Shown in pieces: positions 1 to 9,062 of a DNA stretch of 64,000 nt. The stretch comes from Pantoea sp. Its GTDB lineage: Bacteria > Pseudomonadota > Gammaproteobacteria > Enterobacterales > Enterobacteriaceae. Every line of letters starts with the position of its first letter. Position 1 is the first letter of the stretch. The DNA lies in the NCBI RefSeq assembly GCF_028283705.1, contig NZ_JAPWKD010000015.1:248001-312000 (forward strand), written 5' to 3'. Under the pieces are notes generated by a model that made no database searches, had not been told where the DNA came from, and saw nothing but the letters and a program-made list of their open reading frames with translations. The position numbers were made by a program, and so were the translations under genes.

Positions 1-347
1 TTGGCTTCATCAATCCAGGCAACGGTACGCACCGGGGCCAGTACCTCTTCACCGCCGTCCAGTGGTTGTGGCTCGACGTTAAGCAGCGCAGCCAGTTTCA
101 GCATGGTCTGTTCGCCACCGGGCGCGCATTTGTTGATAGCTTCGCCGTTGTTACCGACGGCATCCGCATACGGACGGCATCCAGGGTAGCCGCACTGGCC
201 GCACTGACTTTGCGGCAGAATGGCATCAATCTGTTCAACAATCGGGTCTTCTTCGACCTCGAAACGACGCGCGGCGTAACCGAGCAGAGCGCCAAATACC
301 AGGCTCAGGGCACTTAATACGGCAATAGCTATCCAAATCGCGGTCAT
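1..347 (-). CDS. rsxB: RsxB (RnfB), electron transport complex subunit B, C-terminal part cut off
   Basis: Ferredoxin-like subunit of the membrane Rsx/Rnf complex, which in E. coli keeps SoxR reduced. The minus-strand translation begins [19 protein letters not shown], an N-terminal membrane anchor, followed by the cysteine motif CGQCGYPGC typical of the RnfB 4Fe-4S domain and a third region with NKCAPGGE. About 115 codons are present; the downstream ferredoxin domains lie beyond position 1. The ATG at 345-347 overlaps the rsxA stop (TGATG), the translational coupling usual in this operon. Identification rests on near-identity to the remembered E. coli protein and on rsxA next door. Confidence 0.95.
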   Translation of the reverse strand, partial: MTAIWIAIAVLSALSLVFGALLGYAARRFEVEEDPIVEQIDAILPQSQCGQCGYPGCRPYADAVGNNGEAINKCAPGGEQTMLKLAALLNVEPQPLDGGEEVLAPVRTVAWIDEA

Positions 348-928
348 CAGAATTTCACCAGACCGCTAAAGCCCATAAACGCCAGCGCCATCAGGCCAGC
401 GGTAATCAGGGCGATGGAGTTACCTTTAAACGGGGTGGGCACATTGGCCAGCACCAGGCGTTCGCGAATACCGGCAAACAGCACCATCACCAGCGAGAAG
501 CCGAGTGAGGCGCTGAAGCCATACAGTGCAGCCTGCAAAAAGGTGTGGTTCAGGTTGACGCTCAGCAATGGCACGCCCAGCACCGCACAGTTGGTGGTGA
601 TCAGCGGCAGGAAGATACCGAGCAGACGATAGAGGGACGGGCTGGTTTTACGCACCACCATTTCGGTGAACTGCACCACGACGGCGATCACCAGGATATA
701 GGCCATGGTACGCAGATAAACCAGATCGAGCGGAACCAGAATCAGATGGTTAACCAGCCAGGCACAAATGGAGGCCAGCGTGATCACGAAGGTGGTGGCA
801 AGTCCCATGCCGATGGCCGTTTCCAGTTTTTTTGACACACCCATGAACGGGCAAAGTCCAAGGAACTTTACCAATACGAAGTTGTTCACCAGCACGGTGC
901 CAATAAAGAGCAGTAAATAATCGGTCAT
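347..928 (-). CDS. rsxA: RsxA (RnfA), electron transport complex integral membrane subunit
   Basis: Integral membrane subunit of the Rsx/Rnf ion-coupled electron transport complex; partners are RsxB, C, D, G and E. The 193-residue protein has exactly the family length and about six hydrophobic segments, with the signature region [20 protein letters not shown] near the N-terminus. It is the first gene of the rsx operon here, overlapping rsxB by one base. The 123 bases upstream (929-1051) separate it from ydgK on the same strand and probably contain its promoter. The same ydgK-rsxA order occurs in E. coli. Confidence 0.96.
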   Translation of the reverse strand: MTDYLLLFIGTVLVNNFVLVKFLGLCPFMGVSKKLETAIGMGLATTFVITLASICAWLVNHLILVPLDLVYLRTMAYILVIAVVVQFTEMVVRKTSPSLYRLLGIFLPLITTNCAVLGVPLLSVNLNHTFLQAALYGFSASLGFSLVMVLFAGIRERLVLANVPTPFKGNSIALITAGLMALAFMGFSGLVKF

Positions 929-1051
929 GACGAAACCTGGGAAGCCGAAAGGCGTCTATTATCCGGAATTGAGAGCTGCATCTCAACCCAGGCGGCGTTT
1001 ACAGTGGGGTTGAGAGCACTCAGAATTAAATTCCTGACGAAACTTGCGCCA

Positions 1052-1495
1052 TTACGGCTGGATAAACGTTTGTTTCACACGTTTAGAACGCTTGAAATAG
1101 GGTACAAATACTGCCGCTGCCAGCAGCGACAGCAGTAAAGTCTGGATTGCTTTACTATCGGATACCGGCGTGAAAGCGAAGGTTTTTACTGCCAGCAACA
1201 CCGTCATCAGCAGCCAGAGAATGTAGTGACGCGGCAAACGCTGTGAGCGTTTACAGAAAATCCAGCAAACCCAGATGCTGTAAGCCCACACCAGCCCGGC
1301 AGTCAGCAGTGAAACCGACCATTGCGTCAGCAGGATGCCGCCGTGCGAGAATAATGTGGTGCGCAGTTCAGGGTTGAATAACGGGCTGAGATACATCGCC
1401 ACCACCAGTGCGCTGGTGAGCATGGTCATAATCAGCCACGCCAACGGAAATAATAACCAGCCAGCAATACGTGGTGGATTCACCTGTTCAGTCAT
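1052..1495 (-). CDS. ydgK: YdgK, DUF2569-type inner membrane protein
   Basis: A 147-residue protein of unknown function with four predicted membrane helices (roughly residues 12-33, 51-78, 91-108 and 115-133). It is recognised by position between cnu and rsxA, by length (the E. coli protein is slightly shorter) and by the N-terminal PRIAGWLLFPLAWLI pattern typical of the DUF2569 family. The C-terminal tail is basic (FKRSKRVKQTF), which predicts a cytoplasmic end. No catalytic motif is visible. It is often co-carried with the rsx operon but no functional link is shown by the sequence. Confidence 0.85.
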   Translation of the reverse strand: MTEQVNPPRIAGWLLFPLAWLIMTMLTSALVVAMYLSPLFNPELRTTLFSHGGILLTQWSVSLLTAGLVWAYSIWVCWIFCKRSQRLPRHYILWLLMTVLLAVKTFAFTPVSDSKAIQTLLLSLLAAAVFVPYFKRSKRVKQTFIQP

Positions 1496-1603
1496 CGAAA
1501 AAGTCCAGTTACCGGGATTAGGGCCGTAAGCGTATCATGTCCAAACGGGGCACGCCCGACCTGGACAAAGCAATAGTAACGGAAAGCAGGAAGTTGAAAC
1601 GTA

Positions 1604-1819
1604 TTAAACCACGTAGCGCCAGACAGATTTAGGCACGCGGCCCAGATCAAACAGACGGCCACCGGAAGCCAGTTCGGCGCGACGGTGATCGGCAGCACGA
1701 TACATATTGATGATTTCGTTATCATCAGTCAGTGAATAGTTAAGATGGTCGTAGAGTTTTTCCAGACTCTCAAGATTATTCACTTTACGGAATTTCAGCA
1801 GGTAATCGAGCGCAGTCAT
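1604..1819 (-). CDS. cnu: Cnu (YdgT), OriC-binding Hha/YmoA-family nucleoid protein
   Basis: Small Hha-family partner of H-NS/StpA that modulates silencing of horizontally acquired genes. The start chosen at 1819 gives [20 protein letters not shown] and a 71-residue protein, the same length as E. coli Cnu and nearly identical through [20 protein letters not shown] and [15 protein letters not shown]. Two earlier in-frame ATGs (1828, 1891) would add residues absent from the family. A TATACT hexamer on the minus strand (1856-1861) could be its -10. In E. coli the next gene would be blr, then ydgJ; here a sugar island begins instead. Confidence 0.95.
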   Translation of the reverse strand: MTALDYLLKFRKVNNLESLEKLYDHLNYSLTDDNEIINMYRAADHRRAELASGGRLFDLGRVPKSVWRYVV

Positions 1820-2491
1820 GATTGCCATTAAAAAATAAAGAACAGGGAAGCGCCAAGTATAGGGAGCACGGTGCCAGAGTCCATACACCAATCATAAAAA
1901 AATGCAAAAATCAGACAAAGTAAGCCATTCCGCGCACCAAAAGACACTTTTTTACCGTTTACACAATTAAATGCGCCTCGTTATGGTGCAATTAAACCCA
2001 ATATACGTTGGTTATTCAGGCGATGGAGTAAAGCCATCCTTCAGAATGGCAGAAAATAGTCAGCGTTATTATTTGCGTTTTATAACGCTATTTCCTGCCA
2101 GCCACTCAACTGAATTTGCGGATTATTATCGACCGGACGATAAATTTATGTACACAGATTGAAACCATACATCTCGAACTGTGCGGGCAGTCACAAAACG
2201 ATCAATTCCTTTCCCCCAGGCAGCATAACCATTATTTACGCGGTGTCTGTAATCGTTTCCAGCATAATGCAGCATAAGCGATTCTCTTTATTACATTTAT
2301 TTAACGGCATTGACGAAAAACACCAGGCGTTTTGTCCATAACTCCAACCAGGATTTTGCCTGTTATCTCATCGTAACCCCTTTAATTCACTCTATTTTGT
2401 GAAGCAGGTCGCTCTCAGCGACGCACTTTTACGCCAGGCTTAAACCGCGTTTGTACCCCCTACAGCACACTCCCTTCAGAGGAATGAAATT
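1820..2491. other. Long intergenic region between cnu and ytfQ
   Basis: This 672-base stretch is richer in A+T than the flanking genes and carries the divergent promoters of cnu (minus) and ytfQ (plus). Two short open frames (1971-2162 and 2159-2341) are present but lack good ribosome sites, recognisable similarity or coding-like composition, so no gene is called. The small gene blr, found here in E. coli, is not visible. Just before ytfQ, CTTAAACCGCGTTTGTAC (2441-2458) is an imperfect palindrome of the CG-centred type bound by LacI/GalR-family repressors, and AGAGGA at 2477-2482 serves as the ytfQ ribosome site. Confidence 0.5.
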
Positions 2492-3448
2492 ATGTGGAAA
2501 CGTTTACTCTTGTCTGCCATGGTGAGCGCCGCCATCAGCGCCCCGGTTCTGGCTGCTGATATGACAGTAGGATTCTCACAGGTTGGTTCGGAATCCGGCT
2601 GGCGCTCAGCGGAAACTAACGTGGCAAAAAGTGAAGCGCAAAAGCGTGGCATCACGCTGAAGATCGCTGATGGTCAGCAGAAACAGGAGAATCAAATCAA
2701 AGCGGTGCGTTCGTTCATCGCTCAGGGTGTGGATGCCATCTTTATCGCGCCGGTGGTGCAAACTGGCTGGGAACCCGTTCTTGAAGAAGCCAAAGATGCC
2801 AAAATTCCGGTCTTCCTGCTCGACCGTGCCATCGTCGTGAATGACAAGTCACTGTATGAGTCAGTAGTGACCGCGGATAACGTGCTGGAAGGTAAATTGA
2901 TCGGCGACTGGCTGGTGAAAACCATCGGCAGCAAGCAGTGTAACGTGGTGGAATTGCAGGGTACGGTGGGTGCCAGTGTGGCCATTGATCGTAAGAAAGG
3001 CTTTGCTGAAGCGATCGCCGGACACCCCAACATCAAGATCATCCGTTCGCAGTCCGGTGACTTTACCCGCAGTAAAGGTAAAGAGGTGATGGAGAGCTTT
3101 ATCAAGGCTGAGAACAACGGCAAAAACATCTGCATGGTGTTCGCACACAACGACGATATGGCTATCGGTGCTATTCAGGCCATTAAAGAAGCGGGCCTGA
3201 AACCGGGCAAAGATATCCTGACAGGCTCAATTGACGGCGTACCGGATATCTACAAAGCGATGCTGGCCGGTGAAGCCAACGCAAACGTCGAGCTGACGCC
3301 AAACATGGCAGGCCCGGCCTTCGATGCGCTGGAAAAACTGAAAAAAGACGGCACCCAGCCGCCGAAAATCATTCGCACCGAGTCAAGACTCTTCCTGCCT
3401 GCTGATGCTCAGGCGCAACTCGATAAGAAAAAAGGCATGGGTTACTGA
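2492..3448 (+). CDS. ytfQ: YtfQ, periplasmic galactofuranose-binding protein of an ABC importer
   Basis: Substrate-binding protein of a CUT2-class ABC transporter; the E. coli ortholog binds galactofuranose/galactopyranose. The 318-residue product starts with a signal peptide (residues 1-21, cleavage after PVLAA) and shows the family sequence MTVGFSQVGSESGWRSAETN and GQQKQENQIKAVRSFIAQG, with the hinge-region motif AHNDDMAIGAIQAIKEAG and the C-terminal GSIDGVPDIYKAML. It is near-identical over its length to the E. coli protein. It heads the operon ytfQ-ytfR-ytfT-yjfF; a hairpin after its stop probably sets a higher SBP dose than the downstream genes. Confidence 0.97.
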   Translation: MWKRLLLSAMVSAAISAPVLAADMTVGFSQVGSESGWRSAETNVAKSEAQKRGITLKIADGQQKQENQIKAVRSFIAQGVDAIFIAPVVQTGWEPVLEEAKDAKIPVFLLDRAIVVNDKSLYESVVTADNVLEGKLIGDWLVKTIGSKQCNVVELQGTVGASVAIDRKKGFAEAIAGHPNIKIIRSQSGDFTRSKGKEVMESFIKAENNGKNICMVFAHNDDMAIGAIQAIKEAGLKPGKDILTGSIDGVPDIYKAMLAGEANANVELTPNMAGPAFDALEKLKKDGTQPPKIIRTESRLFLPADAQAQLDKKKGMGY

Positions 3449-3455
3449 TCCCCGC

Positions 3456-3476
3456 ACCGCCCTTCGGGGCGGTTTT
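3456..3476 (+). terminator. Intercistronic hairpin after ytfQ
   Basis: Arms ACCGCCC (3456-3462) and GGGCGGT (3467-3473) enclose a TTCG tetraloop, followed by a short T run. It lies between the binding-protein gene and the ATPase gene, the usual place for an attenuator or RNA-stabilising hairpin in ABC importer operons. Confidence 0.75.
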
Positions 3477-3502
3477 CATGACGTAAGGCGAGGCAGATCC
3501 GT

Positions 3503-5023
3503 ATGAGTACATCACAAGAAGAAGCACTGCTGACCATCAGCGGCGTCAGCAAAGGTTTTCCGGGCGTTAAGGCGCTGGATAACGTCTCTTTTAGCATCCG
3601 TAAAGGCGAAATTATGGCGCTGCTGGGAGAGAACGGTGCCGGTAAATCGACGCTGATTAAAGTGCTGACCGGTGTTTACACCCGCGATGCCGGGGTGATT
3701 ACCCTTAATGGTCAGACCATCGCGCCGCACAATACCGGCGATGCGCAGGCGATGGGGATTGGCACTGTTTACCAGGAAGTGAACCTGCTGCCGAACATGT
3801 CGGTGGCGGATAATTTATATATCGGTCGCGAACCACGTCGCTTTGGCATGATCGATCGCAAGCGCATGGTGCGCGATGCCGATGCGCTGATGCGTAAATA
3901 CGGTTTTGCGTTGGATGTGACACGGCAGCTGGGCCATTACTCGGTGGCGATGCAACAGATTATCGCGATTTGCCGGGCGGTAGATCTCTCGGCGCAGGTG
4001 TTGATCCTCGATGAACCCACCGCCAGCCTCGATGCCAGCGAAGTCGAAATGTTATTTGCCCTGATGGCGCAACTGAAAGCCAAAGGGATGAGCCTGATTT
4101 TTGTCACCCATTTTCTGGATCAGGTCTATCGCATCACCGACCGCATCACGGTGCTGCGTAACGGGCAGTTTATCGCCACCCGTGATACCGCCTCACTGCC
4201 GCGTATTGAGTTGATCAAACTGATGCTGGGGCGTGAACTGCTGGAAACGGCGTTGCAACGTCAGGGCAGTACCTTACGCAGCAATCAACCGGTGGTGGCG
4301 TTTGAAGATTACGGTAAGAAGGGCACCATCGAGCCGTTCAGTTTGCAGGTGCGGCCGGGAGAAGTGGTCGGGCTGGCCGGGCTGTTAGGTTCAGGGCGTA
4401 CCGAAACCGCCGAAGTGTTGTTTGGTATCCGCCGTGCCGATCGCGGTACTGCCACCATCAAAGGCAAAGTGCAGCAGATTCGCACCCCGGCAAAAGCCTC
4501 CAAACTGGGCATGGGGTTCTGCCCGGAAGACCGCAAGACCGACGGCATTATTGGTAAGGCGTCGGTACGGGAAAATATTATCCTCGCGTTGCAGGCGCAG
4601 CGCGGCTGGCTGCGTCCGATTAAAAAGCGTGAACAACAGGCGATAGCCGATCGCTTTATTAAAAGTCTGGGGATACGGACACCGAATGCCGATCAACCGG
4701 TTGAGTTATTGTCCGGTGGTAATCAGCAGAAAGTGTTGCTGTCTCGCTGGCTGGTGACTAAACCCCAGTTTCTGATACTCGATGAGCCGACGCGTGGTAT
4801 CGATGTCGGTGCCCATGCCGAGATTATTCGTCTGATTGAATCCCTGTGCGCCGATGGACTGGCGCTGCTGGTTATCTCCTCTGAACTCGAAGAACTGGTG
4901 GGCTACGCCGATCGCGTGTTGATTATGCGTGATTTGAAACAGGTGGCGGAAATCCCACTCGAGCAGCTGTCGGTGGCGTCAATTGTCAACGCCATCGCCC
5001 ACGGAGGAGCACAACATGCTTGA
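3503..5023 (+). CDS. ytfR: YtfR, duplicated ATPase of the galactofuranose ABC importer
   Basis: Energises uptake by hydrolysing ATP at the cytoplasmic face. The 506-residue protein has the two-NBD architecture of CUT2 transporters (RbsA/MglA/AraG type). NBD1 has Walker [10 protein letters not shown] at residues 42-50 and Walker B LILDEPTASLD, but its signature region reads YSVAMQQ instead of LSGGQ. NBD2 lacks a classical Walker A lysine (GLLGSGRTE), retains LSGGNQQK and has [13 protein letters not shown]. This asymmetry is normal for the family. The last eight bases overlap the ytfT start, indicating translational coupling. Confidence 0.96.
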   Translation: MSTSQEEALLTISGVSKGFPGVKALDNVSFSIRKGEIMALLGENGAGKSTLIKVLTGVYTRDAGVITLNGQTIAPHNTGDAQAMGIGTVYQEVNLLPNMSVADNLYIGREPRRFGMIDRKRMVRDADALMRKYGFALDVTRQLGHYSVAMQQIIAICRAVDLSAQVLILDEPTASLDASEVEMLFALMAQLKAKGMSLIFVTHFLDQVYRITDRITVLRNGQFIATRDTASLPRIELIKLMLGRELLETALQRQGSTLRSNQPVVAFEDYGKKGTIEPFSLQVRPGEVVGLAGLLGSGRTETAEVLFGIRRADRGTATIKGKVQQIRTPAKASKLGMGFCPEDRKTDGIIGKASVRENIILALQAQRGWLRPIKKREQQAIADRFIKSLGIRTPNADQPVELLSGGNQQKVLLSRWLVTKPQFLILDEPTRGIDVGAHAEIIRLIESLCADGLALLVISSELEELVGYADRVLIMRDLKQVAEIPLEQLSVASIVNAIAHGGAQHA

Positions 5024-6032
5024 ATCCGATATGACGTCTGAAAAAACCAATCGGCGTAAACCGAAACTACCTCCCGGTATGCCGCAAATCGCTGCCCTGA
5101 TCCTGGTGCTGCTGGTGGATAGCCTGGTCGCCAATAACTTTTTTGCTGTGCATGTGCAAGATGGCCGCCTGTTTGGCAGCCCGATCGATATTCTCAACCG
5201 CGCAGCGCCAGTGGCGTTGCTGGCGGTGGGGATGACGCTGGTGATTGCCACCGGGGGCATTGATTTGTCGGTGGGTGCGGTGATGGCAATCGCTGGGGCC
5301 ACGGCGGCAACGCTCACCGTGGCAGGACACAGTTTATCCTTTGTGATTCTTGCGACGCTCGGCACCGGTCTGGCATGCGGTTTGTGGAACGGGGTGCTGG
5401 TGGCACTGTTACGTATCCAGCCGTTCGTCGCCACGCTGATTTTGATGGTGGCGGGGCGCGGTGTCGCGCAGCTGATCACCCAGGGGCAAATCGTCACCTT
5501 CGATAATGACAACCTGGCGTGGTTTGGCAGCGGGTCATTGTGGCTGTTGCCGGTGCCGGTGTGGATAACGCTGGTAGTGGCGCTGGCTGTGTGGTTGTTG
5601 ACGCGCAAAACCGCGCTCGGGTTGTTTATCGAAGCGGTCGGGATCAACCTGCGTGCGGCGCGCAATGCCGGTGTCACCGGTTGGCTGGTGGTGATGTCCA
5701 CTTACGTTATCAGCGGTGTCTGTGCGGCGGTGGCGGGTCTGATTGTCGCCGCAGATATCCGTGGCGCGGACGCCAACAACGCCGGTCTGTGGCTGGAGCT
5801 GGATGCGATTCTGGCGGTGGTGATTGGTGGGGCATCGCTGATGGGCGGGCGTTTTAATCTGGTGCTGTCGCTGATTGGCGCGCTGATTATTCAGTCAATG
5901 AATACCGGGATTTTGTTGTCAGGATTCCCGCCCGAACTGAACCAGGTGGTTAAAGCGATTGTGGTGATGTGCGTGTTGCTGATTCAGTCACCACGCTTTA
6001 TCGCTATGCTGAAACGGAGACGTCCATCATGA
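5016..6032 (+). CDS. ytfT: YtfT, permease of the galactofuranose ABC importer
   Basis: Inner membrane permease subunit paired with YjfF. The start at 5016 is preferred because GGAGG lies at 5003-5007, nine bases upstream, and the resulting 338 residues match the E. coli protein; the frame is open 33 bases further up but without a ribosome site. Features include a short cytoplasmic N-terminus, 8-10 hydrophobic helices and the BPD_transp_2 hallmarks GMTLVIATGGIDLSVGAV and DAILAVVIGGASLMGGR. Its stop overlaps the yjfF start (ATGA). Confidence 0.96.
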   Translation: MLESDMTSEKTNRRKPKLPPGMPQIAALILVLLVDSLVANNFFAVHVQDGRLFGSPIDILNRAAPVALLAVGMTLVIATGGIDLSVGAVMAIAGATAATLTVAGHSLSFVILATLGTGLACGLWNGVLVALLRIQPFVATLILMVAGRGVAQLITQGQIVTFDNDNLAWFGSGSLWLLPVPVWITLVVALAVWLLTRKTALGLFIEAVGINLRAARNAGVTGWLVVMSTYVISGVCAAVAGLIVAADIRGADANNAGLWLELDAILAVVIGGASLMGGRFNLVLSLIGALIIQSMNTGILLSGFPPELNQVVKAIVVMCVLLIQSPRFIAMLKRRRPS

Positions 6033-7018
6033 TTAAACGCCATCTTCCCCTGATGATTACCCTGCTGGTGTTTGTCGCCGGGTATCTGTTCTGTCTCAGC
6101 CAGTTTCCCGGCTTCGCTTCAACGCGGGTGATTTGTAATATCCTGACCGATAACGCCTTTCTTGGCATCATTGCCGTCGGGATGACGTTTGTCATCCTGT
6201 CCGGCGGGATTGACTTGTCAGTGGGCGCGGTGATCGCCTTTACCGGTGTGTTTCTCGCCCGGTTGATCGGGGATTATCATGTTGATCCGCTGCTGGCGTT
6301 TGCGCTGATTCTGGCATTGGGCGCGGCATTTGGTGCCATGATGGGCTGGTTGATTGATGCGCTGAAAATCCCGGCGTTTATCATCACCCTGGCTGGGATG
6401 TTTTTCCTGCGCGGTTGCAGCTATCTGGTGTCGGAAAACTCCATTCCCATCGACCATCCGCTGTATACCACGCTGTCGAGCCTGGCATGGAAAATCCCGG
6501 GTGGCGGGCGTCTGAGCCTGCTGGCGGTCATTATGCTGGTGGTGGTGATTGGCGGCATCCTGCTGGCGCACCGTACGCGGTTTGGTAATCAGGTGTATGC
6601 CATCGGCGGCAACCTGACCTCAGCCCAGCTGATGGGGATCCCGACCCGTGCCACCACCATCAAAATCTACATGTTATCGACCACGTTGGCGACGGTGGCA
6701 GGCATTGTGTTTTCTATCTATACCTCGGCGGGTTATGCGCTGGCAGGATTAGGGGTGGAACTCGATGCCATCGCCTCGGTGGTGATCGGCGGCACGCTGC
6801 TGTCGGGTGGCGTAGGTACGGTACTCGGCACGCTGTTTGGCGTGTTGATTCAGGGGCTGATCCAGACGTGGATCAACTTCGACGGCACCCTGAGTTCCTG
6901 GTGGACCAAAATCGCCATCGGCATTCTGCTGTTTGCCTTTATCGCCTTACAACGCCTGCTGACGGTGATGTGGGATCGCCAGCAGAACGCGCCAGTAAAA
7001 CGGTTATCATCCTCGTAG
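6029..7018 (+). CDS. yjfF: YjfF, second permease of the galactofuranose ABC importer
   Basis: Second permease of the heterodimeric channel. Starting at the ATG overlapping the ytfT stop gives MIKRHLPLMITLLVF and 329 residues, essentially collinear with E. coli YjfF. Motifs GMTFVILSGGIDLSVGAVIA and ELDAIASVVIGGTLLSGGVG are the BPD_transp_2 signatures. It ends the operon; a strong intrinsic terminator follows 80 bases later. In E. coli this set sits elsewhere on the chromosome, so its placement between cnu and ydgJ is a lineage-specific arrangement. Confidence 0.96.
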   Translation: MIKRHLPLMITLLVFVAGYLFCLSQFPGFASTRVICNILTDNAFLGIIAVGMTFVILSGGIDLSVGAVIAFTGVFLARLIGDYHVDPLLAFALILALGAAFGAMMGWLIDALKIPAFIITLAGMFFLRGCSYLVSENSIPIDHPLYTTLSSLAWKIPGGGRLSLLAVIMLVVVIGGILLAHRTRFGNQVYAIGGNLTSAQLMGIPTRATTIKIYMLSTTLATVAGIVFSIYTSAGYALAGLGVELDAIASVVIGGTLLSGGVGTVLGTLFGVLIQGLIQTWINFDGTLSSWWTKIAIGILLFAFIALQRLLTVMWDRQQNAPVKRLSSS

Positions 7019-7098
7019 CCTTGCACCACCTCAGGGAAAGTTGTGACGATGTTTCTGGAATACCGTCCGCTGCGACGATCTTTGTGAAACACCGTTGT

Positions 7099-7126
7099 GG
7101 AGGCCCAACCGGGCCTCCTGTTTTTT
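7099..7126 (+). terminator. Intrinsic terminator of the ytfQRT-yjfF operon
   Basis: Eight-base-pair GC-rich stem GGAGGCCC (7099-7106) / GGGCCTCC (7111-7118) with an AACC loop and then TGTTTTTT. Placement 80 bases after yjfF fits the end of the operon. Confidence 0.9.
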
Positions 7127-7142
7127 CCGTGTCTGTGTATCT

Positions 7143-7164
7143 GTAGCGGCCCGATTTATCGCGC
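7143..7164. repeat. Degenerate copy of the GCGCGATAAATCGCGC palindromic repeat
   Basis: Reads GTAGCGGCCCGATTTATCGCGC, the family core with one changed base in the left arm. The stop codon of the 7156-8952 gene lies inside the repeat, and that protein's last residues (WIAR) are encoded by it. Other copies are at 8977, 9025, 10997, 46426, 46466 and 59737. Confidence 0.75.
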
Positions 7165-8952
7165 AATCCAGGTAATGGTGTGACTTTTTGCCATCAGCGC
7201 CGCCAGATTCGGTCGCACCGGATAGCCATTTTCCCAATGACAGTTGTCAATGTCATCGAAGGTACAGAACATCAATTGATTTATCGCTTCAATGCCCAGC
7301 GTTTCTCTGACTGCGCGGAACCAATCCATCACGATTCTTTTGTCCGTCTCGTCTTTCAATGCCAGCAACCAGATATTGACTCTGGCGAAAGCAAACTCAT
7401 TATCCAGATTGGCATACATGTTGCGTTGATCGATGCCGTCGCCAATTACCACCACCGGCATGGAACTCAGCAGGTTAGTGGTTTCCTGGGCGGCTTTGCG
7501 GGCAAATTCTTCGGCATCATGGAAGTGGCTGTGTGTGCCTCTAAGCTTGGTCGCGCGAACCGCCAGACTGAGCAGATACGTCAATTCGGGGTTGGCTTTG
7601 CTGGTGTATTCATGCTGTTTACCCAACAGCAACTGCTGCATGATACCCGGCACCAGTTGCAGACCACAGTTGATAATCGAATGGGTGACCACATCCAGAT
7701 TGGTACCATGTGCCACGTTGTTCTCAGCATCAGGATTAAAGGCGGCAGGACGGTAATTGACGGTGCCGGGCTGGGGATCACGTACACGGACAAGATATTC
7801 GCCCACTGTCTTATAAGGGAAATGGCCCCCGGCAAATTGTCTGATTAAACCCTGACGGATCGTCTCCATTTCGTCTCTGATATGCCCTGGCGGAAAACGG
7901 AGGAGAGCAGCATCATTATTGAAATCGTAACTTTCAAACGAGATCGGGGTATCTTTGGCAATATAATAATCAGCAAATAAGCTTTCCTGATTATTTTCAA
8001 TATGGGTCAGATTCAACGTGGGATGTGACAATGTTTCTATCGTGTCACTACTGGCCAGTACATAGTTGAGATCGGGTCTTCCCAGGCTATCTGTTTTGAG
8101 AATGGTGTTGACGAGAACATCAAAGGTACAAACCCGTATTTCGTTGATTGTTTCATTTTTTGTTGTGTCATAAATCTCTTTGAGGCATTGCAGCAGGATG
8201 TTTTTTTCCTGTTTATTTCTGCATGCCAACCCGCGGATGTTCAATCTCTTCGTCGCTATTTGGTTATCAGCATTTTGATATAGACGACCTGCTTCAATAC
8301 CATCACCAAAGGCAACCACAGGCATAGATGAAAAAAAAGCTTCATTATTTTGTGCTGCTGCTTTTGCAAGTTCCTGTGCGTCACGAAAACTACATATACT
8401 CGATAACAGGCTGGCTCTGACACCCTTGCAAAGTTTATAATAATTACCCTCGCTGAGAGTTTTAATATAGGGATGCTCCATGCCCAGCAACTTCAGTTGC
8501 TTAATGACCGGGACAATTTGCAGATTGCAATTGATAACGGAATAGAGAACCACCGCAGCATTGGTGCCATGTGCCAGTCTATTGTTGCCGGTCAGAATCC
8601 ACTTCGCCGGGCGGTGATCAATGCTGTTGCCAGCGGGGTAATGTTTTGCCTGACGATAAATGCCCACGTTAGCGTCGCGATAGGGTTGACCCTCATACTT
8701 TTCTTTTAAATGCTGGCGTATTGCGGCCATATCCTCGCGCCATCCCCCAGCCCACATATTTTGGTACGACAGATCATTAAAATTAAAATTATCGAATGTG
8801 ATGGGGGTGTCCATAGGAATATAAAATGAGGATAAGTCATAGGTGGGTTGGTTTGTGGCATGGCTGATATTGATTGTCGATTGGGATGTGCCAGCTACTG
8901 ATTCAATGATCGACTGATTGACCAGGGTTGATGTATTTCTGTTCACGTCCAT
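7156..8952 (-). CDS. Unrecognised 598-aa protein made of two homologous ~286-residue domains
   Basis: I do not recognise a characterised family. The protein starts with RBS AGGAGA nine bases before ATG at 8952. An internal duplication is plain: unit 1 spans about residues 26-311 and unit 2 about 312-598. Both units carry PI(T/S)F followed by an F/N-rich stretch, a charged helix with IRQ, AHGTN (H128 and H415) followed by VV and (V/I)INC, a LLG motif, a DA-containing helix, SSMPVV.(F/I)GDGI (about 208-219 and 497-507) and a CTF(D) strand (275-278, 563-566). It is a paralog of the next gene upstream (9063-10841) and was probably produced by gene duplication. No signal peptide, membrane helix or cysteine cluster is seen. 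Composition is more A+T-rich than the neighbours, suggesting transfer. The C-terminal WIAR comes from a palindromic repeat that overlaps the stop. Confidence 0.8.
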   Translation of the reverse strand: MDVNRNTSTLVNQSIIESVAGTSQSTINISHATNQPTYDLSSFYIPMDTPITFDNFNFNDLSYQNMWAGGWREDMAAIRQHLKEKYEGQPYRDANVGIYRQAKHYPAGNSIDHRPAKWILTGNNRLAHGTNAAVVLYSVINCNLQIVPVIKQLKLLGMEHPYIKTLSEGNYYKLCKGVRASLLSSICSFRDAQELAKAAAQNNEAFFSSMPVVAFGDGIEAGRLYQNADNQIATKRLNIRGLACRNKQEKNILLQCLKEIYDTTKNETINEIRVCTFDVLVNTILKTDSLGRPDLNYVLASSDTIETLSHPTLNLTHIENNQESLFADYYIAKDTPISFESYDFNNDAALLRFPPGHIRDEMETIRQGLIRQFAGGHFPYKTVGEYLVRVRDPQPGTVNYRPAAFNPDAENNVAHGTNLDVVTHSIINCGLQLVPGIMQQLLLGKQHEYTSKANPELTYLLSLAVRATKLRGTHSHFHDAEEFARKAAQETTNLLSSMPVVVIGDGIDQRNMYANLDNEFAFARVNIWLLALKDETDKRIVMDWFRAVRETLGIEAINQLMFCTFDDIDNCHWENGYPVRPNLAALMAKSHTITWIAR

Positions 8953-8976
8953 CGGTTACGTTCTCCTGATTTTGTT

Positions 8977-9046
8977 GCGGCGCGATTTATCGCGCGTTCT
9001 TTACCATCGGCAACGCTGTTAAATGCGCGATAAATCGCGCCGCGAC
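8977..9046. repeat. Inverted pair of GCGCGATAAATCGCGC palindromic repeats
   Basis: Copy 1 at 8977-8995 and copy 2 at 9025-9046 are in opposite orientation, each itself a palindrome, separated by about 29 bases. They occupy most of the space between the two paralogous genes (8953-9062) and could act as terminator for the upstream gene or as a BIME-like element. Confidence 0.85.
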
Positions 9047-9062
9047 GAATTGATGCAATCAA

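Noticed and set aside
1971-2341. Two short plus-strand open frames upstream of ytfQ
   Set aside because: No ribosome site, no family resemblance, low-complexity residue use and overlap with promoter sequence. More likely non-coding.
1820-2491. blr gene in its E. coli position
   Set aside because: Minus-strand translation upstream of cnu gives no Blr-like short membrane peptide.
4979-5701. 240-codon open frame antisense to ytfT
   Set aside because: Shadow of ytfT; residue use is biased to T, A, R and S as expected from the reverse of a membrane protein gene.
8977-9046. CRISPR-like reading of the palindromic repeats
   Set aside because: Copies are dispersed or paired inversely, without regular spacers or cas genes.
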